Positions 56,941 to 64,000 of a stretch of 64,000 nucleotides of DNA are shown in pieces. Made by a program: the position numbers and the translations under genes. The DNA lies in contig NZ_CP194902.1 of NCBI RefSeq assembly GCF_051027545.1, positions 310,001 through 374,000 of the forward strand, read 5' to 3'. Every line of letters starts with the position of its first letter. The first letter of the stretch is position 1. The stretch comes from Methylocaldum sp002005105. GTDB lineage: Bacteria; Pseudomonadota; Gammaproteobacteria; Methylococcales; Methylococcaceae. The notes beneath the pieces are model-generated. The model was not told the origin of the DNA, searched no databases, and saw nothing but the letters and a program-made list of their open reading frames with translations.

Positions 56941-57819
56941 TCAAGCATTTTTCTTCTCTTCCATCATCCGCTCGAGAATGGGGCGGAAAATGATTTCCAT
57001 GGCCAGCCCCATCTTGCCGCCGGGCACGACGATCGAGTTGTAGCGGGACATGAACGAGTCCTTGATCATCGACAAAAGATTTTGGAAATCTACGTTGAAC
57101 TTGCGTGGATTCTTGAAGCGGATAATCACGAGGCTTTCGTCCGGCGACGGAATGTCACGTGCGATGAATGGGTTCGAGGTATCGACCAGAGGCACTCGCT
57201 GAAAATTGATATCCGTCTGGGAGAACTGCGGAGTGATGACCTTCACGTAATCGTACATGCGTCGCAGAATCGTATCGGTCACGTCCTCCGGCTTGTAGCC
57301 GCGTTCCGCAGTATCCCTGTGGATTTTCTGAATCCATTCCAGATTGACGATGGGGACCACACCCACCAAGAGGTCCGCATATTGCGGAATATTCACGACC
57401 TCGTTCTTCACAGCGCCGTGCAATCCCTCATAAAACAATAAGTCGGTTCCCCCGGGAATATCGCCCCACGGCGTGAAGGTACCCGGTTTGTACCCCCCCA
57501 GACGCTGGCCTTCTTCCTCGTTGTGGATGTAATAGCGACGCTTGCCGGTGCCAGTTTCGCTGTACTGCCGGAACAAGCTTTCTAAATCCTCGAGCAAGTT
57601 CGCCTCGACGGCGAAGTGACTGAAATGCCGGCCCTCCGCTTGAGCATTGGCGATATGGCTACGCATTTCGGCACGGTCGTAACGGTGAAAACTGTCACCC
57701 TCCACCACCGCCGGCTCAATGTTCAGCCGAAAGAACAAATGCTCGAACGCCTGTTTTACGGTAGTCGTACCTGCACCCGACGAACCGGTGACAGCGATGA
57801 CGGGATGTTTCTTGGACAT
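56941..57819 (-). CDS. prk: Phosphoribulokinase (class I)
   Basis: The 292-residue kinase makes ribulose 1,5-bisphosphate in the Calvin cycle. It has the P-loop VTGSSGAGTTTV, EGDSFHRYDRAEM, and the segment DLLFYEGLHGAVK. Its length and lack of the regulatory cysteine loop match bacterial class I enzymes. GGAGGAGG precedes the ATG. It is divergent from a CbbR-type regulator. RuBisCO is not in this window, but methanotrophs such as Methylococcus carry it elsewhere. Confidence 0.97.
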   Translation of the reverse strand: MSKKHPVIAVTGSSGAGTTTVKQAFEHLFFRLNIEPAVVEGDSFHRYDRAEMRSHIANAQAEGRHFSHFAVEANLLEDLESLFRQYSETGTGKRRYYIHNEEEGQRLGGYKPGTFTPWGDIPGGTDLLFYEGLHGAVKNEVVNIPQYADLLVGVVPIVNLEWIQKIHRDTAERGYKPEDVTDTILRRMYDYVKVITPQFSQTDINFQRVPLVDTSNPFIARDIPSPDESLVIIRFKNPRKFNVDFQNLLSMIKDSFMSRYNSIVVPGGKMGLAMEIIFRPILERMMEEKKNA

Positions 57820-58174
57820 GAGAGCCTCCTCCTATTTCGTTATTCTAACCGCACGGGCGCATGTATGGACCACGAGGCCACCCTAAATTCACGGCAGACT
57901 GCATCCAACCCGATGCAAGCGGCGACGACGCAGTACGGGCAAAAAGCGATATCGACCAACCACCTCATCACCGCCGCCCCCTGAAAACGCCTAATTCAAC
58001 CATAGTGCACGGAACGACGGTGGCAGACTGCCGCCACGTCGAAGCTCTGCGCTACCCTTGCTGAATTTAAGATCGCGACTGAACACCGGCCTGAGGATAT
58101 TGCATAAGAAGAATCAATGAGTCCATACTTTCAAGATAAATAATTCTTTATAGATTGCCTGTTGGCGCGAAAGC
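57820..58174. promoter_or_regulatory. prk-cbbR divergent control region
   Basis: Three dyads are visible: 57900-57917 (TGCATC arms), 58018-58036 (GTGGCAG arms, one bulge) and an AT-rich one at 58137-58152 (ATAAA/TTTAT) close to cbbR. LysR regulators bind such sites, often T-N11-A. I cannot say which one CbbR uses. Confidence 0.35.
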
Positions 58175-59110
58175 ATGAACATTACACTTCGGCAGTTAAA
58201 AGTCTTTGAGAGGGTGGCACGCCGCCTGAGCTTCACCCGCGCGGCGGAGGAGCTTTATCTGACGCAACCTGCCGTTTCGATGCAAATCAAACAATTCGAG
58301 GATGTCATCGGTTTGCCGTTATTCGAGAGGTTGGGCAAAAAAATTTACCTGACCCGGGCCGGGGAAGAACTATATCGGCTGAGCCGCACCATCTCGTTGC
58401 AATTGGAAGAAGCCGAACAACTGATCGAGGAACTGAAAGGCACGGAAGGCGGGCGTTTGGCCGTGTCGGTTGCCAGTACCGTTCATTATTTCGCTATCCG
58501 CCTTTTGGCCGATTTTTGCCGGCGTTATCCGAAAGTTAAGGTCAGCTTTAAAGTCACCAACCGCAAAGGGCTGCTCCAGCAACTCGACGACAATGAGGCC
58601 GACATCGTACTGATGGGGCAGCCGCCGGAGGATCAGGACTTGACGGCAGAAGCATTTATGGACAACCCCTTGGTCGTCATCGCCCCCGCCAATCATCCGT
58701 TGGCGGGCCAAAAGAGCATTCCGTTGAGCGAACTGAATCATGAAACCTTCCTCATGCGGGAGCAGGGATCCGGCACCCGCAATGCGGTCGAGCGCTTCTT
58801 GTCGGAAAAGGGCGTGCAAATTTCCGCCAGCATGGAAATGAACACCAACGGCGCCATCAAACAGGGCGTGGAAGAAGGACTCGGGCTTGGCATTGTTTCA
58901 ATACATACCGTAGAACGCGAACTGGAAGACGGCCGGGTGGTCGTTTTAGATGCGGAATCGTTTCCCATCATGCGCCAATGGTACATCGTGCATCGGGCCG
59001 GCAAACGCCTGTCCGCAGTGGCACGGGAGTTCGAGGAATTCGTCCGAACCGAAGCCGGCCGATTCGTCAATAGCGACATCATCAGGACCGCCTTGAACGG
59101 AAAGAATTAG
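58175..59110 (+). CDS. cbbR: LysR-family regulator CbbR
   Basis: The 311-residue protein has a helix-turn-helix (LSFTRAAEELYLTQPAVSMQ) and an effector domain with the CbbR-like ADIVLMGQPPED and GSGTRNAVERF. CbbR activates Calvin-cycle genes in response to metabolites such as phosphoenolpyruvate or NADPH, depending on species. Its position opposite prk supports the call over other LysR types. It is convergent with panC. Confidence 0.9.
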   Translation: MNITLRQLKVFERVARRLSFTRAAEELYLTQPAVSMQIKQFEDVIGLPLFERLGKKIYLTRAGEELYRLSRTISLQLEEAEQLIEELKGTEGGRLAVSVASTVHYFAIRLLADFCRRYPKVKVSFKVTNRKGLLQQLDDNEADIVLMGQPPEDQDLTAEAFMDNPLVVIAPANHPLAGQKSIPLSELNHETFLMREQGSGTRNAVERFLSEKGVQISASMEMNTNGAIKQGVEEGLGLGIVSIHTVERELEDGRVVVLDAESFPIMRQWYIVHRAGKRLSAVAREFEEFVRTEAGRFVNSDIIRTALNGKN

Positions 59111-59132
59111 CGCTCCCATTCATTAGGAGCGC
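59110..59132 (-). terminator. Hairpin at the cbbR-panC junction
   Basis: A perfect seven-base stem (59110-59116 with 59126-59132) spans the panC stop codon. On the minus strand it leads into TAATTCTTT, a moderate T-rich tail. Confidence 0.45.
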
Positions 59133-59974
59133 GTCAGCCGAACGTTATCGATCAAGCGAGTTTTGCCCAGCCAGGCCGCTGCCAGTATGACGAGATGGGA
59201 ATCGTCCTGTCCTGCCGGTACCAGATCGGATTCGCGCCGGACGCTGAAATAATCCGGACGAAATCCGGCGGCTTGCAAGGTTTCGATCTGCTGCCGTTCG
59301 ATACGGTCGAAATCGCTATCGCCCCTGCAAATTGCCTCCGCCGCGAGGCAAAGGCAGCGATACAAGATAGCCGCCTGTTCCTTCTGCTCGCTCGTGAGAT
59401 ACGCATTTCTAGAACTCATCGCCAATCCGCTCGGCTCTCTGATGGTCGGGACGGAGCGAATGCGCACGGGAAAATCGAGATCCGCCACCATACGGCGGAT
59501 TATCAACAGCTGCTGATAATCCTTCTCGCCGAACAGCGCGACATCGGGCTGCACCAGGTTGAAGAGCTTGCTGACGATAGTGGCGACGCCTCGGAAATGT
59601 CCCGGCCGGAACCGACCGCAGAGTTCATCGGACAAACCCGGCACCTCGACGAAAGTTGTAACCCCCGAACCCGTGGGATACAGCTCGGCCACCGAAGGCA
59701 TGAACAGGAGATCGACTGCCGCGCTGCGAAGCTTTTCCGAATCTTCCGCGGGCGTTCGCGGGTAGGCATCGAAATCTTCGCCGGGAGAGAATTGAGTCGG
59801 ATTGACGAAGACGCTCACCACAACCTTATCGGCGAGTTGCTTCGCCTCGCGGACAAGATGCACGTGCCCGGCATGCAGGTTTCCCATGGTCGGCACGAAA
59901 GCCACGGAAAGATCTTTCGAACGCCATTCCCGCACGGCTTGGCGCAAATCGCTTATGGATTCGATAATGAGCAT
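59123..59974 (-). CDS. panC: Pantothenate synthetase
   Basis: The 283-residue ligase joins pantoate and beta-alanine. It has the HIGH-like MGNLHAGHVHLVREA, FGEKDYQQLLIIRRM and the KMSKS-like loop MSSRNAYLTSEQ. I start at the ATG at 59974, after the end of panB; the longer frame to 60256 lies in panB. It is the last gene of pcnB-folK-panB-panC. Confidence 0.97.
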   Translation of the reverse strand: MLIIESISDLRQAVREWRSKDLSVAFVPTMGNLHAGHVHLVREAKQLADKVVVSVFVNPTQFSPGEDFDAYPRTPAEDSEKLRSAAVDLLFMPSVAELYPTGSGVTTFVEVPGLSDELCGRFRPGHFRGVATIVSKLFNLVQPDVALFGEKDYQQLLIIRRMVADLDFPVRIRSVPTIREPSGLAMSSRNAYLTSEQKEQAAILYRCLCLAAEAICRGDSDFDRIERQQIETLQAAGFRPDYFSVRRESDLVPAGQDDSHLVILAAAWLGKTRLIDNVRLTRS

Positions 59975-60006
59975 GACGAGCCTTGGATTATCCGCCGAAA
60001 GAACCG

Positions 60007-60810
60007 CTAAAAACTGTGGTCCAACGCCGGGAACCGGCCGGATCTCACATCGTCTGCGTAATTGCGGATAGCCGACGGAATATCCTCGGCGCCTTGAAGA
60101 AAATTTCTGGAAAACTTGGGGCGCTTGCCCGGCGTGATGCCGAGCATATCGTACAGTACGAGAATCTGGCCCCCACAGCCCGGACCCGCACCTATGCCGA
60201 TCGTCGGGATATCGAGAGCCGCCGTAATCTCGCCGGCCAAGGTCGCCGGCACACATTCGAGCACCAACACACTAATACCCGCTTCCTGAAGAATCAAGGC
60301 ATCCTCGAGGATTGCCTGTGCGGCTTTTTCTTCTTTTCCCTGCACGAGATAACCGCCGACCTGATGAACCGATTGAGGCAGCAGCCCCAAGTGACCGCAA
60401 ACGGGAATATTCTGCTCTACCAAGGCACGAACGATCTCGACCCGCTTCCGCCCGCCTTCGATCTTGACCATATGTGCCCCGCCACGTATCAACCTAGCGG
60501 CGCTATCGATCGCCTGCGCCGGACCGGAATAACTGGCGAACGGCATGTCCGCCGCCAATACGGCGCGGCGAATTCCGCGCGCCACGCACCGGGTATGGTA
60601 GACCATATCGTCCAAGGTCACCGGCAACGTCGTCGGCTCGCCTTGCACGACCATTCCCAACGAATCGCCGACCAAAACCAGATCCACGCCGGCATCGTCC
60701 ATGAGTTTGGCGAAGCTGGCATCGTAAGCGGTAAGAGCCACGATTTTTTCATCGCGCCGTTTCATCGCCGCGAGATCCGGAATAGTCAAAGCCTTGGCCG
60801 CATCATACAT
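60007..60810 (-). CDS. panB: 3-methyl-2-oxobutanoate hydroxymethyltransferase
   Basis: The 267-residue enzyme makes ketopantoate using methylenetetrahydrofolate. It has ALTAYDASFAKLMDDAG, VGDSLGMVVQGE, the KIEGG motif and GIGAGPGCGGQILVLYDMLG. The start overlaps the folK 3' end by 8 bases. Confidence 0.98.
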   Translation of the reverse strand: MYDAAKALTIPDLAAMKRRDEKIVALTAYDASFAKLMDDAGVDLVLVGDSLGMVVQGEPTTLPVTLDDMVYHTRCVARGIRRAVLAADMPFASYSGPAQAIDSAARLIRGGAHMVKIEGGRKRVEIVRALVEQNIPVCGHLGLLPQSVHQVGGYLVQGKEEKAAQAILEDALILQEAGISVLVLECVPATLAGEITAALDIPTIGIGAGPGCGGQILVLYDMLGITPGKRPKFSRNFLQGAEDIPSAIRNYADDVRSGRFPALDHSF

Positions 60811-61324
60811 GCTCGATTACCCTCAATCCTCGTTGCGGACACTTCCGAACCAGATCAGCCAATCGCCCCTTGCCGGGAATCTCGAGCTCCGGCGCGATCT
60901 CCTCGAGCGGATACAGCACGAACTCGCGGTCCGCGATTCCCGGATGAGGGACGGTCAGCACTTCGCTCGCTATGATTTCGCACCCGTACAGCAACAAATC
61001 CAGGTCCAGCGTCCGAGGTCCCCAGCGTTCGCCCTTGCGCACCCGCCCGTGAGCCGTCTCTATGGCCTGAAGTTTGCGCAACAACTCCAGCGGCCCCAAT
61101 GTCGTTTCGACCGACATTACGGCATTGATGTAATCGGGCTGATCGCCCGGTCCCATGGGCGCACTGCAATAAAGGCTCGAAAAAGCCAACTCCCGGATAC
61201 CCTCTATCTTACTAATAGCCGAGCGCGCCGACTTGATGGTTTCGATGGGATCGCCCAAATTGGCGCCCAGACCGATATAGGCCGCCGTTTTATCGAATGG
61301 CACAACATGATCAGACGGAAACAT
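60803..61324 (-). CDS. folK: 2-amino-4-hydroxy-6-hydroxymethyldihydropteridine pyrophosphokinase
   Basis: The 173-residue folate enzyme transfers pyrophosphate from ATP to the pterin. It has AYIGLGANLGDPIETI, the RWGPRTLDLDLLLYG motif with metal-binding aspartates, and TVPHPGIADREFVLYPLEEI. The start overlaps pcnB by 14 bases. The first nine or so residues are poorly conserved. Confidence 0.96.
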   Translation of the reverse strand: MFPSDHVVPFDKTAAYIGLGANLGDPIETIKSARSAISKIEGIRELAFSSLYCSAPMGPGDQPDYINAVMSVETTLGPLELLRKLQAIETAHGRVRKGERWGPRTLDLDLLLYGCEIIASEVLTVPHPGIADREFVLYPLEEIAPELEIPGKGRLADLVRKCPQRGLRVIEHV

Positions 61325-62612
61325 TGGCAGAAGATTCAGAGCGCGATTTGCGTTTACGCGACCGGGATCTGCCGGAGCGGCGCCGGCCGGGACTCGTCAT
61401 GGCTTTCCGCTCGGCTTCGTCGGCCTGCTGGAATCGAGTCCACCACTCGGCGAGCGACGGCTCGGCCTCTCCGGTCTCGGCCCGGAGCAACAGGAAATCA
61501 TAAGCGGCACGAAAGCGGGGATGGGTCAACAAACGAAACGGCCGTGAGCCGACAATCCGTTCAAAACGCGGCTGCAAGGCCCAAACCTCCCGAGCCGGTA
61601 GACTGACCGTCCGGGGCAAAGCGGTATGACGAACTTGCCGTGCAATCACCTCACCCGCAGCTTCCTGATAGGCCAAAATATCGCTTTCTCCGGCCTTGAT
61701 TCGGGCTTGCGCGCCCGCCCGAACCGGTTCCCACAACAAGGCCGCGAACAGAAAATATGGCGCTACCGGTTTTCCCTCTTGCACTCGCTGATCGGTCCGT
61801 TCCAAGGCTTTGGCCAAGAATGTCAGCGGAAACCCCTGCTGCTCCTTGGCCAAACACCGCTCCGTCTCGGGAAACAGTGCCGCGAACAAACCGTAGTGCC
61901 TGAGCTGTTCGAAAGTCTGTACCGCATAACCGGACAAGAACAGCTTAAGAACCTCTTCATAAAGACGAGCCGGCGGAATTTCTTGTAGCAGACTCGAAAA
62001 CCGTTTGATCGGATCGGCGCAGCTCGGATGAATGGTAAAGCCGAGTTTGACGGAGAAGCGTAACGCCCGCAGCATCCGTACCGGGTCCTCCCGATAACGT
62101 TGCTCCGGGTCGCCGATTAGTCTCAGCATACCGGCCTTGTGATCCTCCATGCCGCCGACGTAATCCACCACGGAAAAATCATTGATGTTGTAATACAACG
62201 CATTAACCGTGAAATCGCGGCGGAAGGCGTCCTCTTCGATGGTTCCATAGACGTTATCCCTAAGGATGCGGCCATTCTCGATGATGCGCCCCCCGTGACT
62301 CTCCTCGCCTGCGAGCCCTCGAAAGGTTGCCACTTCGATAATTTCCTCGCCGAAATGCACATGAGCGAGGCGAAAACGCCGACCGATCAAACGGCAATTG
62401 CGGAAAATCGCCCTGATCTCTTCGGGATGCGCGCTGGTTACCACGTCGAAATCTTTCGGCTCGCGCCCCAAAAGCAAGTCGCGTACGCAACCGCCGACCA
62501 AATAAGCCTGATACCCGGATTTCTTCAGGCGATAAAGCACCTTTAGCGCGTTATCGCTGATCATCGATCGGGAAATCATGTGTTCAGATCGCGGATAAAT
62601 CCTAACGCTCAC
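61311..62612 (-). CDS. pcnB: Poly(A) polymerase I
   Basis: The enzyme (433 residues from the chosen start) adds A tails that promote RNA decay. It has the nucleotidyltransferase core YLVGGCVRDLLLGREPKDFD, with catalytic aspartates, and RRDFTVNALYYN. The basic C-terminus (GRRRSGRSRSRKRKS) is typical of PcnB and helps tell it from CCA-adding enzyme. I chose GTG at 62612, preceded by GGAGG at ideal distance, which keeps the conserved RIYPRSEHMISR segment. TTG at 62648 and ATG at 62579 are alternatives. Confidence 0.93.
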   Translation of the reverse strand: MSVRIYPRSEHMISRSMISDNALKVLYRLKKSGYQAYLVGGCVRDLLLGREPKDFDVVTSAHPEEIRAIFRNCRLIGRRFRLAHVHFGEEIIEVATFRGLAGEESHGGRIIENGRILRDNVYGTIEEDAFRRDFTVNALYYNINDFSVVDYVGGMEDHKAGMLRLIGDPEQRYREDPVRMLRALRFSVKLGFTIHPSCADPIKRFSSLLQEIPPARLYEEVLKLFLSGYAVQTFEQLRHYGLFAALFPETERCLAKEQQGFPLTFLAKALERTDQRVQEGKPVAPYFLFAALLWEPVRAGAQARIKAGESDILAYQEAAGEVIARQVRHTALPRTVSLPAREVWALQPRFERIVGSRPFRLLTHPRFRAAYDFLLLRAETGEAEPSLAEWWTRFQQADEAERKAMTSPGRRRSGRSRSRKRKSRSESSANVSV

Positions 62613-62893
62613 CGCTGCCTCCGGCTTGGGCTGCGGCAATTTGAACAACCTTTTGACGAAGTTGAAGATTGGCAGAGGAGTATCTTGTTCGTTAGACCTA
62701 AAAGAAGCCGGAATGTTACCTTAGGCGGCGGGCACACTCAACGTGCCGGACCCTCGATCTGCTTCCGTATGACAACAGCGTCGATCGGCTCAGATCGTCA
62801 ACACCGATTTTTGAAAAATTACGGATTCAAACGAGTAAGATCGGTTCTAAGAAGAAAGTTCACTCATCCAGAGTATTTCGAGGAGTCGTGCTT
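62613..62893. other. Divergent intergenic region, pcnB and the 65-aa ORF
   Basis: This should contain both promoters. I saw no RNA gene or strong dyad. Confidence 0.35.
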
Positions 62894-63091
62894 ATGTTTG
62901 AGAACTGGTTCAGCCAGATGAACGAGTTCATCCTCTCTCATCCGCACTGGATCGCGAAACTGGATTTTCTGCTGCGGGTGAAATGCGGGATTTTGACAGC
63001 ATTGATGGGGATTTTCGTGTATCTCATCTACAAGGAACAAAGCAAACCCGCCGGGAAACCCAAAAAATCTCCTTATCGCTTTGTCGCTTGA
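62894..63091 (+). CDS. 65-residue single-span membrane protein, unknown
   Basis: The protein starts MFENWFSQMNEFILSHPHW and has one membrane helix at about residues 28-44 (KCGILTALMGIFVYLIY), followed by a lysine-rich tail. AGGAG lies 8 bases before the ATG, which favours it over a GTG at 62888. I do not recognise a family. slyD follows 82 bp later. Confidence 0.65.
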   Translation: MFENWFSQMNEFILSHPHWIAKLDFLLRVKCGILTALMGIFVYLIYKEQSKPAGKPKKSPYRFVA

Positions 63092-63173
63092 TCTAAATCG
63101 GAAAAACGCTGTCTATCATAGTGAAAACTCGTTATGATGGGAATTTCAACCACCGCGACAGCAAGGGTATCTC

Positions 63174-63659
63174 ATGCAAGTATCACCCCGCAAAGTGGTC
63201 CATATCCACTACACCCTCACCAGCGATGACGGCGACATCCTCGACAGTTCCAAGGATCAAGGTCCATTGGCCTATATTCACGGCATGGGCAACATCATTC
63301 CCGGACTGGAGAATGCGTTAACCGGTCGCGCCGTGGGCGACAAGCTCAAGGTCAGCATTCCGCCGGAAGAAGCGTATGGCTTGCGAGACGACGACCTTAT
63401 TCAGTCGGTACCGAAAACGGCCTTTGAAGAGGGACAAGAGATACTGCCTGGCATGCAATTTCAAGCGCAGTCTCCGGAAGGTCTTCAGCTGCTTACGGTA
63501 ATCGGCGTAGACGATGACGAGGTAGTCCTGGACGGCAATCATCCGATGGCCGGCCTTACTTTGAATTTCGAGGTTGAAATCACGGACGTTCGCGATGCTA
63601 CGCCCGATGAGCTGGATCACGGCCACGTACATGGTCCGGGCGGACATCACCACGGCTGA
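63174..63659 (+). CDS. slyD: SlyD-like FKBP peptidyl-prolyl isomerase
   Basis: The 161-residue protein has the SlyD layout. An FKBP domain (VVHIHYTLTSDDGDILDSS, then GNIIPGLENALTGRAVGD) is interrupted by the insert-in-flap chaperone domain (about residues 70-125). The short C-terminal tail HGHVHGPGGHHHG can bind nickel. In E. coli SlyD supplies nickel to hydrogenase; no hydrogenase gene is in view here. It is convergent with rimO. Confidence 0.95.
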   Translation: MQVSPRKVVHIHYTLTSDDGDILDSSKDQGPLAYIHGMGNIIPGLENALTGRAVGDKLKVSIPPEEAYGLRDDDLIQSVPKTAFEEGQEILPGMQFQAQSPEGLQLLTVIGVDDDEVVLDGNHPMAGLTLNFEVEITDVRDATPDELDHGHVHGPGGHHHG

Positions 63660-63675
63660 TTCGATTCGCAGAACG

Positions 63676-63708
63676 AGGCGGCTATCTTTCTTCGCCGGAT
63701 AGCCGCCT
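63676..63708. terminator. Bidirectional hairpin between slyD and rimO
   Basis: A perfect eleven-base stem (63676-63686 with 63698-63708) with an eleven-base loop lies between the two convergent stop codons. No long T tract follows on either strand, but the stem is strong and well placed. Confidence 0.65.
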
Positions 63709-63714
63709 ACAAAT

Positions 63715-64000
63715 CTAACGGTTTGCGAGACGCGCCCACGAATCGTGGTCGTCGGCATCCTCAAGAACCACCTCGACCCAGTCGCCGACCTTCAAATGGG
63801 TCGCGCCATCGATAAATACTTGGCCATCGATTTCAGGAGCATCGGCCCGGCTGCGAGCGACCGCTCCCTCCTCCACAACCTCGTCGACCAAAACGATTTC
63901 CTGCAACCCGATCTTCGACTGCAGCCTATCAGCGCTGATTTGAGCCTGAACCTCCATAAACCGCGCGAGGCGTTCTTCTTTCACGGCTTCCGGCACAACA
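63715..64000 (-). CDS. rimO: Ribosomal protein S12 methylthiotransferase RimO, 3' part
   Basis: Only the C-terminal 95 or so residues are in the window; the gene continues past its right edge. ERLARFMEVQAQISADRLQ, then DEVVEEGAVARSRADAPEIDG and VFIDG are the end of the radical-SAM enzyme and its TRAM domain. RimO adds a methylthio group to Asp88 of ribosomal protein S12. The radical-SAM cluster motif is outside the window, so MiaB is excluded only by the RimO-like TRAM sequence. Confidence 0.93.
   Translation of the reverse strand, partial: VVPEAVKEERLARFMEVQAQISADRLQSKIGLQEIVLVDEVVEEGAVARSRADAPEIDGQVFIDGATHLKVGDWVEVVLEDADDHDSWARLANR

Noticed and set aside
59975..60256. 94-residue N-terminal extension of panC
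   Set aside because: It reads through panB in the wrong frame; the conserved PanC start is the ATG at 59974.

Overview
The window is a dense piece of a gammaproteobacterial chromosome made almost entirely of housekeeping genes. Three features point to a Methylococcaceae-like methanotroph or a related autotrophy-capable gammaproteobacterium: a cytochrome P460-family haem protein, a phosphoribulokinase gene divergent from a CbbR-type regulator, and APS-type assimilatory sulfate reduction. This is inference from gene content, because no methane monooxygenase gene lies in the window. I saw no rRNA or tRNA genes, insertion sequences, prophage or CRISPR array.

Layout. 1-2.3 kb: groES-groEL behind a CIRCE-like operator. 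2.3-4.1 kb: cysH, an Fe-S APS reductase, convergent with cysB. 4.4-4.85 kb: a decayed SAM-methyltransferase remnant. 5.0-7.8 kb: fdxA and a P460 cytochrome on the minus strand, divergent from a truncated haemoglobin and a ferredoxin-type flavoreductase, probably a nitrogen-oxide or hydroxylamine handling group. 8-11.5 kb: a two-repeat acidic lipoprotein, a frameshifted dicarboxylate symporter and nhaD. 11.8-13.9 kb: cysI plus a DUF934 partner. 14-18 kb: ctpA, envC-like and gpmI. 18.3-20.7 kb: a BigR/SqrR-like ArsR regulator, a membrane rhodanese, secB and gpsA, then trmL and glgP on the minus strand.

23.8-28.1 kb: the nitrogen-control block ntrC, ntrB and glnA, with NtrC-site and sigma-54 promoter candidates before both ntrB and glnA. 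28.3-33.2 kb: a Nudix-ThiE fusion, argJ and secA, then dciA divergent. 34.0-52.6 kb: a complete division and cell-wall cluster read leftwards, mraZ-rsmH-ftsL-ftsI-murE-murF-mraY-murD-ftsW-murG-murC-murB-ddl-ftsQ-ftsA-ftsZ-lpxC. Many of its junctions are 4-nt ATGA or GTGA overlaps, and four 10-bp-phased MraZ-like boxes precede it. 53.2-54.7 kb: an unlisted 47-aa membrane peptide, an M23 peptidase and a DUF2892 protein. 54.7-59.1 kb: uvrD, prk and cbbR. 59.1-62.6 kb: pcnB-folK-panB-panC. 62.9-64 kb: a 65-aa membrane peptide, slyD and the 3' part of rimO.

The points most worth a second look are the haemoglobin leader with two mutually exclusive hairpins, the cysteine pair that makes the ArsR protein a likely persulfide sensor, the ntrB promoter that predicts an almost leaderless mRNA, the MraZ box array, the hidden 47-aa gene, and three apparent single-base frameshifts.
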